A DNA stretch of 64,000 bases from the NCBI RefSeq assembly GCF_900142395.1, contig NZ_FRAS01000004.1, positions 1 to 64,000 on the forward strand, written 5' to 3'. Of the stretch, positions 56,371-64,000 are shown piece by piece. The DNA comes from Hymenobacter psychrotolerans DSM 18569. GTDB lineage: Bacteria > Bacteroidota > Bacteroidia > Cytophagales > Hymenobacteraceae. The stretch's first letter is position 1, and each line of letters begins with the position of its first letter. A program made the position numbers and the translations under genes. Below the pieces are notes generated by a model that was not told where the DNA came from, made no database searches, and saw only the letters and a list, made by a program, of their open reading frames with translations.

Positions 56371-57195
56371 GTGCGGAATATTGTCGCCTTGTGTGCGGTG
56401 GGGCTGGTCTGTTTTTCCGGCGCACCGGCCGCCCGGGTTCCGGAGGCTCCGGTTCCCCATCCTGAATTCTCATCTGTGCTGCCGGCCTACCGCCTGCGTA
56501 CCGTAGTGCTCGATGCCGGCCATGGCGGCAAAGACCGGGGCTGCGCCGGCGCGCACGCCCGCGAAGCCGATGTGGCACTCAAAATTGTGTTGGCGCTGGG
56601 CCGGCAGATAGAAGAGAGCATGCCCGACGTAAAGGTTGTATACACTCGCAAAACCGATGTATTTGTGGAGCTGGCCGACCGCGCCGGCATTGCCAATAAG
56701 CACAATGCCGACCTGTTTATTTCCGTGCACTGCAACGCCAGCAGCCCCTCGGCTTACGGAACGGAAGTATGGACCATGGGGCCGCACAAAACAGATGCCA
56801 ACCTGGCCACGGCCAAGCGCGAAAACGCCGTAATTCTGCAGGAAGACAACTACAAGGAGCGCTACAACGGCTTCGACCCCACTTCGCCGCAAAGCCACAT
56901 CCTGTTTTCGCTCTACCAGAGTGCCCACATCGTCAACAGCATCCGTTTTGCTCAGAAAGTAGATCATCAGTTCCGCACTACCGTGAAGCGGCCTTCCCGG
57001 GGAGTGAAGCAGGCCGGCTTTCTGGTGCTCTGGAAGTCAACTATGCCGGCGGTTTTGATTGAGTCGGGCTTCCTGACCAACCGGCAGGAAGAGCTGTACT
57101 TGAACGATAAGACCAATCAGACGTATATGGCCTCGGGTATCTACCGGGCTTTCCGCGACTATAAAAACGAATTGGAGGCTATGAACGGGGATTAA
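56371..57195 (+). CDS. N-acetylmuramoyl-L-alanine amidase
   Basis: 274 residues from the GTG at 56371; a TTG at 56320 would add 17 residues overlapping the lptD promoter. The signal peptide is then VRNIVALCAVGLVCFSG to APA. The Amidase_3 zinc fold is clear: VVLDAGHGGKDRGCAGAHAR (His), EADVALK (Glu), DLFISVHCNASSPSAYGTEV (His) and MPAVLIESGFLTNRQEELYL (catalytic Glu). It cleaves the bond between muramic acid and the stem peptide in the periplasm, e.g. for cell separation or wall remodelling. mlaD follows after about 60 bp. Confidence 0.93.
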   Translation: MRNIVALCAVGLVCFSGAPAARVPEAPVPHPEFSSVLPAYRLRTVVLDAGHGGKDRGCAGAHAREADVALKIVLALGRQIEESMPDVKVVYTRKTDVFVELADRAGIANKHNADLFISVHCNASSPSAYGTEVWTMGPHKTDANLATAKRENAVILQEDNYKERYNGFDPTSPQSHILFSLYQSAHIVNSIRFAQKVDHQFRTTVKRPSRGVKQAGFLVLWKSTMPAVLIESGFLTNRQEELYLNDKTNQTYMASGIYRAFRDYKNELEAMNGD

Positions 57196-57258
57196 CCCGT
57201 TGGGCGCTACCGCAGCGGCCAGTCCTCTCCCATATCTCACCTCCAACGATAGACCACC

Positions 57259-58263
57259 GTGTCGAAAGAAATTAAAGTGGCCCTGTTGGGCATCGTGGCC
57301 ATAGTGTTGCTCTACGTCGGGTTCAACTTCCTGAAAGGCAGCAACCTGCTCTCCACCGACCGCACCTACTACGCCACCTACGACAACGTAGACGGCCTGA
57401 CCATCGGCAACCCGGTCATTCTGAACGGTATTAAGGTGGGGCAGGTGAAGGAAATGAAGCTCATGCCGGAGCAGGCCAACCGGGTCCGCGTGTCGCTGGA
57501 GATGCAGAAAGATGTAGTCGTCGGCGACTCTACGGTGGCCAGCCTGAGCGGCTCGCTGCTGGGCTCCAAAACCATTACGCTGTTTCTGGGCAAAAACTCG
57601 AAAGTGTACGACGGTGGCGAAGACCTGAAATCCTACACCGTGGCCAGCATCACCGACGCGTTCCAGGCCAAGGCGCTACCCGTGCTCGGCACCGTCGATT
57701 CGACGCTGATTAAGGTGAACAGCTTCCTCAACAAAGATGCGCGCCTGAGCCTGCAGGCCACGCTGCAAAACGCGCAGGGCAGCACCGAGGCCCTGAAAAA
57801 TCTGCTGATCATGAATCAGCGCAACATCAACGAAATAACGACCAACATGGCGCGCCTCACGGCCGACCTGAACAAGACCAGCGCCAAGTTCGACCGGATT
57901 GCCAGCAATTTCAGCCAGCTCAGCGACTCGCTGAAAGACGCCCCCGTGGGCCCGGCCATGCGCAAGCTCAACGCCACCATGACCGAAGCCCAGGCCACCA
58001 TGACCACGCTGAACCGCTCCCTCAGCGACCAGAAAGGCTCTTTGGGCAAGCTCATGAACGACACGCTGCTCTACAACAACCTCAACGCCACAGCCGCCAG
58101 CACCAACACGCTGCTTACCGACTTCCAGGCCAACCCTAAGCGCTACGTGCACTTCTCGGTGTTTGGGGGCGGCAAGGACAAGGCCAAGAAGGAGGTAGAA
58201 ACCACGACCACCAAGCCCAACGGCACCGTCACGGAAACCGAAACCAAGACCACGCTCAAGTAG
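57259..58263 (+). CDS. MlaD-family (MCE-domain) lipid-transport protein
   Basis: 334 residues from a GTG start. One N-terminal membrane helix (VALLGIVAIVLLYVGFNFL), then an MCE domain (YYATYDNVDGLTIGNPVILN, GIKVGQVKEMKL, VGDSTVASLSGSLLGSKTIT), then a long helical region (about 150-290, Leu/Asn/Ala/Thr-rich) and a Lys/Thr/Glu-rich tail. MCE hexamers carry phospholipid between inner and outer membranes. No mlaE/mlaF neighbour is seen here; the ABC partners must be elsewhere. Position beside lptD and the amidase fits envelope maintenance. Confidence 0.9.
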   Translation: MSKEIKVALLGIVAIVLLYVGFNFLKGSNLLSTDRTYYATYDNVDGLTIGNPVILNGIKVGQVKEMKLMPEQANRVRVSLEMQKDVVVGDSTVASLSGSLLGSKTITLFLGKNSKVYDGGEDLKSYTVASITDAFQAKALPVLGTVDSTLIKVNSFLNKDARLSLQATLQNAQGSTEALKNLLIMNQRNINEITTNMARLTADLNKTSAKFDRIASNFSQLSDSLKDAPVGPAMRKLNATMTEAQATMTTLNRSLSDQKGSLGKLMNDTLLYNNLNATAASTNTLLTDFQANPKRYVHFSVFGGGKDKAKKEVETTTTKPNGTVTETETKTTLK

Positions 58264-58298
58264 GGCTCGGCCGCAAACCCGCAATCCTCTTACCTTTG

Positions 58299-58326
58299 AA
58301 TCCGCCCCGCGAGGGGCGGATTTTTT
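58299..58326 (+). terminator. Rho-independent terminator after mlaD-like gene
   Basis: TCCGCCCC / GGGGCGGA stem with a tight loop and T-tract, 35 bp past the stop. Confidence 0.88.
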
Positions 58327-58350
58327 GTTGCTCCGTCTGCCACAAACAAT

Positions 58351-58425
58351 CTGTCATCCTGAGTTGACGAAGGATCTTGCTGCGACGCTTGCTGACGTGG
58401 TAAGCCCCTTCACAAGCTCAGGAAA
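58351..58425. repeat. Degenerate copy of the family A palindrome
   Basis: The left arm CTGTCATCCTGAGTTGACGA and AGGATC is well kept (58351-58377); the right side (CCCCTTCACAAGCTCAGGA at about 58406-58424) pairs only partly. It lies 50 bp before the carboxylase gene. Confidence 0.6.
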
Positions 58426-58474
58426 ACAAAAAGTAAGTACCTACCGCTTCCCCTGCCTCCCCAATTCCCACCAG

Positions 58475-60103
58475 ATGAACCTCGAATTCAACAAAAACGA
58501 AGACAGTATCAAGCAACTCAACTTTCAGCTGAAGAAACGGCTGGAAAAAGTGCAGCTCGGCGGCGGCGAAAAGCGCATTGCGGCTCACAAAGCCAAAGGC
58601 AAGCGCACGGCCCGGGAGCGTATCGAGTACCTGCTCGACAAAGGCGCTGAAACCGTAGAAATCGGGGCGTTTGCGGGCGAAGGGATGTACCAGGAGGAAG
58701 GCGGCTGCCCCGGCGGCGGCGTGGTCGTCGTGATTGGCTGGGTGCAGGGCCGGCAGTGCGTGGTTGTCGCCAACGACGCCACCGTGAAGGCCGGCGCCTG
58801 GTTCCCGATTACGGCCAAAAAGAACCTGCGGGCCCAGGAAATCAGCATCGAAAACAAGCTGCCCATCATCTACCTCGTCGATTCGGCGGGCGTGTACCTG
58901 CCCATGCAGGACGAAATCTTCCCCGATAAAGAGCACTTCGGCCGCATCTTCCGCAACAACGCCGTGATGAGCAGCATGGGCATCGTGCAGCTGGCCGCCA
59001 TTATGGGTCCGTGCGTGGCCGGCGGGGCCTACCTGCCGATTATGAGCGACGAAGCCATGATTGTGGACGGTACCGGCTCGGTATTTCTGGCGGGCTCCTA
59101 CCTGGTGAAGTCGGCCATCGGCGAAAGCATCGACAACGAGACGCTGGGCGGGGCCACCACGCACTCCGAAATTTCGGGCGTGACAGACTACAAGTTCGCC
59201 AACGACGAGGAGTGTCTGGACCACATCCGCAACATCTTCGACAAGATGGGTGGGCAGGCCACGGCCGGTTTCTCGCGCAAAGCGCCCCAGGCCCCGGCCC
59301 AGGACGAGAAGGAAATCTACGGCCTGCTGCCCGCCGACCGGGTGAAGCCCTATGACATGATGGACATCATCAACCGGCTGGTCGACAACTCCGAGTTCGA
59401 GCCCTACAAAGACCTTTACGGGCAGAGCCTCATCTGCGGGCTGGCGCGCATTGATGGCTGGGCCGTGGGCATCGTGGCCAACCAGCGCAAAATTGTGAAG
59501 ACCAAGAAGGGTGCCATGCAGATGGGCGGCGTTATCTACTCCGACTCGGCCGACAAGGCGGCGCGCTTCATCATGAACTGCAACCAGAAGAAGATTCCGC
59601 TGGTGTTCCTGCACGATGTATCGGGCTTCATGGTGGGCTCGCAGAGTGAGCACGGCGGCATCATCAAGGACGGGGCCAAAATGGTGAATGCCATGGCCAA
59701 CTCCGTGGTGCCTAAGTTTTCGGTGGTGATTGGCAACAGCTACGGGGCCGGCAACTACGCCATGTGCGGCAAAGCCTACGACCCGCGCCTCATCGTGGCC
59801 TGGCCCACGGCCCAGCTGGCCGTAATGAGCGGAGCCGCCGCCGCCAACACGCTCCTCCAGATTCAGGTAGCGTCCTTGAAAGCCAAAGGCGAAGTCATCA
59901 CGCCCGAAGCCGAGAAGGAGCTGCTGGACCGCATCAAAGCCCGCTACGACGAGCAGCTCTCACCCTACTACGCCGCGGCCCGCCTCTGGGTCGATGCCAT
60001 CATCAACCCGCTGGAAACCCGTAAGGTCATTTCCCAGGGTATTTCAATGGCCAACCACGCGCCCATTGAAAAGGCATACAATGTGGGCGTGATTCAGGTG
60101 TGA
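58475..60103 (+). CDS. Acyl-CoA carboxylase carboxyltransferase subunit (propionyl/methylcrotonyl type)
   Basis: 542 residues from the ATG at 58475. The crotonase-like carboxyltransferase repeats are complete: RIEYLLDKGAETVEIGAFAG, LPIIYLVDSAGVYLPMQDEI, FGRIFRNNAVMSSMGIVQLA, GGAYLPIMSDEAMIVDGTGS, IPLVFLHDVSGFMVGSQSEH, VVIGNSYGAGNYAMCGKAYD and AWPTAQLAVMSGAAAANTLL. It transfers a carboxyl group from carboxybiotin to an acyl-CoA. No biotin carboxylase gene lies in the window. The propionyl- against methylcrotonyl-CoA choice cannot be made by eye. Confidence 0.93.
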   Translation: MNLEFNKNEDSIKQLNFQLKKRLEKVQLGGGEKRIAAHKAKGKRTARERIEYLLDKGAETVEIGAFAGEGMYQEEGGCPGGGVVVVIGWVQGRQCVVVANDATVKAGAWFPITAKKNLRAQEISIENKLPIIYLVDSAGVYLPMQDEIFPDKEHFGRIFRNNAVMSSMGIVQLAAIMGPCVAGGAYLPIMSDEAMIVDGTGSVFLAGSYLVKSAIGESIDNETLGGATTHSEISGVTDYKFANDEECLDHIRNIFDKMGGQATAGFSRKAPQAPAQDEKEIYGLLPADRVKPYDMMDIINRLVDNSEFEPYKDLYGQSLICGLARIDGWAVGIVANQRKIVKTKKGAMQMGGVIYSDSADKAARFIMNCNQKKIPLVFLHDVSGFMVGSQSEHGGIIKDGAKMVNAMANSVVPKFSVVIGNSYGAGNYAMCGKAYDPRLIVAWPTAQLAVMSGAAAANTLLQIQVASLKAKGEVITPEAEKELLDRIKARYDEQLSPYYAAARLWVDAIINPLETRKVISQGISMANHAPIEKAYNVGVIQV

Positions 60104-60148
60104 GAGCTATAGCTCAGGCTTTATTTCATTCGATTAATTAGTTGCTAC

Positions 60149-63100
60149 ATGGGTAAAATTAATATCGACCTAAATGCTATCCGGCCGCTAAATGGTGCAC
60201 GAATGGAAGGCTTCGAGGAGCTATGTGCCCAACTTGCTCGAATTGAAAGACCCGCTAATTCACGTTTCGTGCGCAAGGGTACTCCCGATGCCGGAGTGGA
60301 GTGTTTTGCTATTTTGGAGGATGACAGTGAGTGGGGTTGGCAGTCGAAGTATTTTGATTCGTTCGGCTCTTCTCAATGGCAGCAGCTAGACGAATCCGTT
60401 AAGACTGTGTTGGCAAAGCACCCTAACTTGGTGCACTATTTTATCTGTGTGCCGCTCAACCGGCCTGACGCTCGAATACCCGGCAAACAGTCGGCAATGC
60501 AGACTTGGGAAAAATACGTCAGCAAGTGGCAGAAACTGGCAACGGACAAAGGAATGAGCGTCGAATTCACCTACTGGGGTGAATCTGAGATTTTAGATAT
60601 GTTAGCCCGACCGGCTCACTTGGGCCGGCTACGTTTCTGGTTCGACACGCAGGCATTTGATGAGGAATGGTTTGTAACACGGCTCAAAGATGCTATCCGT
60701 ACAGCGGGGGCACGTTATACACCGGAGTTGAACCTGAGTCTGCCAATAGCAGAAAAATTCGAGTTTTTTGGGCGAACTACCCGCTTCTTCGATACGCTTA
60801 AGGCACTGGCTAAAGACATCCGCGAAAACTACCGGCGGCTATACCCAAAAAAGGAAGTGCTGGAGCATCAGGAGGTTGGAGAGACTTATAAGAGGCTCTC
60901 AGAGTTAATCCAGAACGTTTTGCCCAGCATTGGCCGAATCCAAGTACAGCCCATTGATGAATTGCCTTTTGAGCCTATTATTCAGCAGCTTTCGCAAGCG
61001 CTTCAGGTAGCTGATGAAATCGGAAAACTTCTGCTGACGGAGGAATTTAAGCCTAAAGAAATTCAGGCACAGGATAAATACGGCGCGACGGATCATAATC
61101 CCTACCAGGATTTACGCAGTGGAATCCATCGGCTGCAAAATTCGCTAACGAAAGCCCGACGCCGACTAAAAGAAGCCGTTGCTATTGCGAATAACCAATT
61201 GCTGGTGATGAGTGGCCCAGCTGGGTGTGGCAAAACGCACCTCCTATGCGATGTTGCCGCTAACCGAATCCGCGAGGGTCGGCCAACTGTGTTGTTGATG
61301 GGCCAGCGCTTCATCAGCTCCAACGACCCTTGGACGCAGGCATTGCAACAACTGGACTTGGCCACTGCTAGCGTGGAGGAAGTAGTTGGTGCCCTAGAAG
61401 CTGCCGCTCAGGTTGCTGACAGCCGCTTACTGCTACTTATTGACGCTATAAATGAGGGTAACGGCCGAGCTATCTGGCCTAGCAACATAGCCTCGTTTTT
61501 AACGCAGGTTCTACGCTCCCCTTGGCTTGGGGTCGTGTTTTCGGTACGCTCTTCTTATGAAGCACATTTGGTGCCCGCTGAGGTGCGCGACCAAGCATAT
61601 CGGGTAACTCATCATGGTTTTGATGGCCTAGAATACGACGCCACCAAGAGCTTCTTCATTCACTACGGCTTGGAACTGCCGTCAACTCCCTTGTTGGCAC
61701 CAGAGTTTCGTAATCCGCTATTTTTAAAAACACTATGTAACGGATTGAAGCTAACGAAGCAGCGGCGTCTGCCTCGGGGATTTCACGGCATCACATCTGC
61801 TTTTAACCTGTATCTCGACGGTGTAAACGAAGCCTTAGCGGTCAAGCTTGACTATAATTCCAAGCAAAATCTAGTGCGAAAAGCGCTGGAAGCATTTGCT
61901 CAGGCAACGGCCAACAGTGATGAGCGCTGGCTACCGCTCAATAGCGCTACGTCTGTGGTGGATGCTCTATTACCAGGGAGAGGCCACACTCAGTCACTTT
62001 ACTACGGCTTGGTAGCCGAAGGCGTCCTGACGGAAGAAGCGCCGCATTGGCACAGTGAGCAAGGGTCTGAGGAAGTGGTGTACATCTCGTACGAGCGCCT
62101 AGCCGACCACCTGTTGACCGACATTCTGCTTGACCAGCATCTGGACGTAGCCAACCCGGCTTCCTCGTTTGAAGCTGGCAAACCCTTAACTGCGCTTTAC
62201 GATCTGCACAGTCGCTTTCGAGAGGGCACGGTGGAAGCACTGTTCATTCAGATACCCGAACGCACTGGCCGGGAACTCTCCGAACTGGCTCCTGATGTGG
62301 TAACTCACTGGCACAGTAACGCTTTTCGCCAAAGCATCATTTGGCGAAAAGCAGATGCTTTCTCAGATGCCACCCGGCAGGCCCTTCGGGAGTTTGATGA
62401 AACAGATGGCGAGACGCAACAGACCTTAGAGGCTATTCTTACCGTTGCCAGCCTGCCCGAACACCCATTCAATGCGGAGTTTCTGGATAAGCGCTTACGA
62501 AAGGATACAATGCCGGAACGGGACGCATGGTGGAGCATCTACTTGCATCACATGTGGGATACGCAAGGCGCAGTAGACCGATTGGTCGATTGGGCTTCAG
62601 GAGTGACAGTCACCACGAATCTTGACGTGCAGGCAGTTGACTTATGCGCTACTACGCTAGCTTGGCTGTTCACTACTTCTAACCGGTTCCTGCGCGACCG
62701 AGCGACTAAGGCGCTTGTTAATTTGCTCACCGGCCGGCTGGAATCTGCGGGCAAGCTGATTGAACGATTTGCAGACGTAGATGACCTGTATGTAGCAGAG
62801 CGCATCTATGCAGCGGCTTACGGGGCAGTGATGCGGAGCCACGACCGCACCGAAATTCAGCAACTTGCTACTCGCGTATATACATGCGTTTTTGCCGCTC
62901 AATCACCACCCGTGCATATTCTGTTGCGCGACTACGCGCGTGGCATTATTGAGCGGGCTATTTATTTGGGTGCAGATTTAGCTATTAACGTGGAACACAT
63001 CCGCCCGCCCTATCATAGCATTTGGCCGACTATTCCTACTGCAGAAGAAGTAGACCAACTATTTCCTGATTCCTCCGCCAAATGGAAGAATGGTGACGGC

Positions 63101-64000
63101 TCTTGGGCTCATGACCGCATCAAAAGCTCGGTAATGGACGATGATTTTGGCAGATACGTCATTCACCCTAAACTTGATGACTGGTTGAGCATTCCACTGA
63201 GCGAACCGAATTGGGTGAAACCCAAAGACAAAAGGGAACTGCTTGATGAATTCGTGCAGCGCTTATCTAGAGCTGAAAAAAGGGCTTGGAAAATTTTTCA
63301 AAAGGCTAAAAGTGTTTTACGTGATGCTCAATATGTGCATTTAAAGAAATTGATTGCTCAGCAAAAGGGCACTGCTGAGCATTGGATCTTTAGTCAAAAG
63401 TTCAGAGACTCACCGAAGTTCAAGAAACTGTTAAAAAAAGCTGGTGCACTTACCAAGGAAGAGCAAACCGAAGTTGAATCGACTAGACAAACCCTCGAAA
63501 GCACGTTAACGCCAGAACATGTTCAGCAACTAGCAGATATTGAAGGCCAGCCTGAAGTTAGCCAAGAGGAGCGACGGGAACCACTGTTTGATGAAAGCAT
63601 AGCCAAACGATACATCGTTGGCCGGGTTTTAGAATTGGGGTGGTCGGCAGAGCTTTTTGGTCATTTCGATGAGGACACTGTAGGTTATCGTGGTCGACAC
63701 GCAGCTAAGACCGAGCGAATAGGAAAGAAGTACCAATGGATTGCTTTGCATGAGATAATGGCTTATGTAGCCGATCATTATCATTTTTATGAACGCTTCT
63801 GCTCGGATGAAGATAGGATAACCGTATACGAAGGTCCCTGGCAACCAGGAGCGCGTAACTTAGACCCTTCCAATATCCTTCGGGCCACTGCCAGCACTAG
63901 TTCTTGGTCGTCACATACCCCAGCTTGGTGGGCACCACAACTACAGTTAACTTGGGGTGAACCCGGTAAGTCCAAAGACTGGCTAACTCAATGGCATGAC
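60149..64000 (+). CDS. STAND NTPase with N-terminal PD-(D/E)xK-like nuclease domain (AVAST-like defence protein), open at right edge
   Basis: 1284 codons are visible with no stop up to the window edge. Residues 1-~130 look like a PD-(D/E)xK/Mrr-type nuclease fold: GTPDAGVECF (Asp47, Glu51) and WQSKYF (Gln65-x-Lys67). A helical linker follows. The NTPase has P-loop GPAGCGKT at 356-363 and Walker B LLLLIDAINEG with Asp432 and Glu436, then VVFSVRSSYE and FRNPLFLKTLC as in STAND/NACHT ATPases. The remaining >700 residues are mostly helical (sensor region), ending in a conserved-looking stretch ERIGKKYQWIALHEIMAYVA. Nuclease-STAND-long sensor is the layout of AVAST (Avs) phage-sensing proteins; the subtype is not assigned. 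Its codons are clearly more AT-rich than the rest of the window, a sign of transfer. Confidence 0.8.
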   Translation, partial: MGKINIDLNAIRPLNGARMEGFEELCAQLARIERPANSRFVRKGTPDAGVECFAILEDDSEWGWQSKYFDSFGSSQWQQLDESVKTVLAKHPNLVHYFICVPLNRPDARIPGKQSAMQTWEKYVSKWQKLATDKGMSVEFTYWGESEILDMLARPAHLGRLRFWFDTQAFDEEWFVTRLKDAIRTAGARYTPELNLSLPIAEKFEFFGRTTRFFDTLKALAKDIRENYRRLYPKKEVLEHQEVGETYKRLSELIQNVLPSIGRIQVQPIDELPFEPIIQQLSQALQVADEIGKLLLTEEFKPKEIQAQDKYGATDHNPYQDLRSGIHRLQNSLTKARRRLKEAVAIANNQLLVMSGPAGCGKTHLLCDVAANRIREGRPTVLLMGQRFISSNDPWTQALQQLDLATASVEEVVGALEAAAQVADSRLLLLIDAINEGNGRAIWPSNIASFLTQVLRSPWLGVVFSVRSSYEAHLVPAEVRDQAYRVTHHGFDGLEYDATKSFFIHYGLELPSTPLLAPEFRNPLFLKTLCNGLKLTKQRRLPRGFHGITSAFNLYLDGVNEALAVKLDYNSKQNLVRKALEAFAQATANSDERWLPLNSATSVVDALLPGRGHTQSLYYGLVAEGVLTEEAPHWHSEQGSEEVVYISYERLADHLLTDILLDQHLDVANPASSFEAGKPLTALYDLHSRFREGTVEALFIQIPERTGRELSELAPDVVTHWHSNAFRQSIIWRKADAFSDATRQALREFDETDGETQQTLEAILTVASLPEHPFNAEFLDKRLRKDTMPERDAWWSIYLHHMWDTQGAVDRLVDWASGVTVTTNLDVQAVDLCATTLAWLFTTSNRFLRDRATKALVNLLTGRLESAGKLIERFADVDDLYVAERIYAAAYGAVMRSHDRTEIQQLATRVYTCVFAAQSPPVHILLRDYARGIIERAIYLGADLAINVEHIRPPYHSIWPTIPTAEEVDQLFPDSSAKWKNGDGSWAHDRIKSSVMDDDFGRYVIHPKLDDWLSIPLSEPNWVKPKDKRELLDEFVQRLSRAEKRAWKIFQKAKSVLRDAQYVHLKKLIAQQKGTAEHWIFSQKFRDSPKFKKLLKKAGALTKEEQTEVESTRQTLESTLTPEHVQQLADIEGQPEVSQEERREPLFDESIAKRYIVGRVLELGWSAELFGHFDEDTVGYRGRHAAKTERIGKKYQWIALHEIMAYVADHYHFYERFCSDEDRITVYEGPWQPGARNLDPSNILRATASTSSWSSHTPAWWAPQLQLTWGEPGKSKDWLTQWHD

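Noticed and set aside
1-64000. tRNA or rRNA genes
   Set aside because: No cloverleaf-like segment with conserved GGTTCRANNCC T-arm or rRNA signature was noticed in any intergenic gap; a tRNAscan-SE run would settle it.

Overview
The window reads as chromosome of a high-GC member of the Bacteroidota, most likely family Hymenobacteraceae and probably Hymenobacter or a close relative. The signs are: a secreted NHL-repeat protein ending in a type IX secretion (Por) tail; OmpA proteins with thrombospondin type 3 repeats; Rho with a long Arg-rich insertion; TAnnTTTG-type -7 promoter boxes in front of several genes; and a divergent lptD / amidase-mlaD arrangement. The genus is an inference from gene content; no rRNA or tRNA gene is visible to confirm it.

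Layout. 1-1300: the edge of an insertion sequence (transposase N-terminus) and a small HTH regulator preceded by an unusual double palindrome. 1300-8200: envelope and secreted proteins (NHL-repeat T9SS cargo, two TolB-like beta-propeller lipoproteins, a large TonB-receptor-like barrel). 8200-14700: O-methyltransferase, stand-alone SRA domain, M16 peptidase, a family 9 glycosyltransferase, a hypothetical protein and aminopeptidase P. 15000-18350: two tandem OmpA/TSP3 paralogues. 18700-25750: DUF4252-like lipoprotein, hypothetical secreted proteins, EVE-domain protein, PolX with a damaged polymerase site, a second family 9 glycosyltransferase, OsmC. 25840-30580: serS, rho, a DsbA-like protein. 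30650-33700: lipoprotein, UbiA prenyltransferase, methyltransferase, membrane protein. 33700-37940: a membrane-protein cassette with its own winged-helix regulator and two matching operator-like palindromes. 38000-47800: PBP1A, TIGR01777 epimerase, queD-folE, hypothetical proteins, a pyrophosphatase-like lipoprotein lacking its metal-binding acids, M1 peptidase. 47900-50420: the rpsP-rimM-trmD-rplS translation operon. 50600-60100: desaturase, RluA-type pseudouridine synthase, panB, lptD, amidase, mlaD, acyl-CoA carboxylase carboxyltransferase. 60149-64000: the first 1284 codons of a very large STAND NTPase with an N-terminal PD-(D/E)xK-like nuclease domain, resembling AVAST antiviral proteins; its base composition is clearly more AT-rich than the rest of the window and it runs off the right edge.

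Most of the window is core metabolism and envelope biogenesis. The unusual material lies in four places: the probable defence gene at the right edge; the winged-helix/membrane-protein cassette; the HTH gene with its quadruple half-sites; and at least three families of long imperfect palindromes that fill intergenic gaps, sometimes supplying stop codons or separating genes of an otherwise conserved operon. No CRISPR array, rRNA, tRNA or complete insertion sequence was found.
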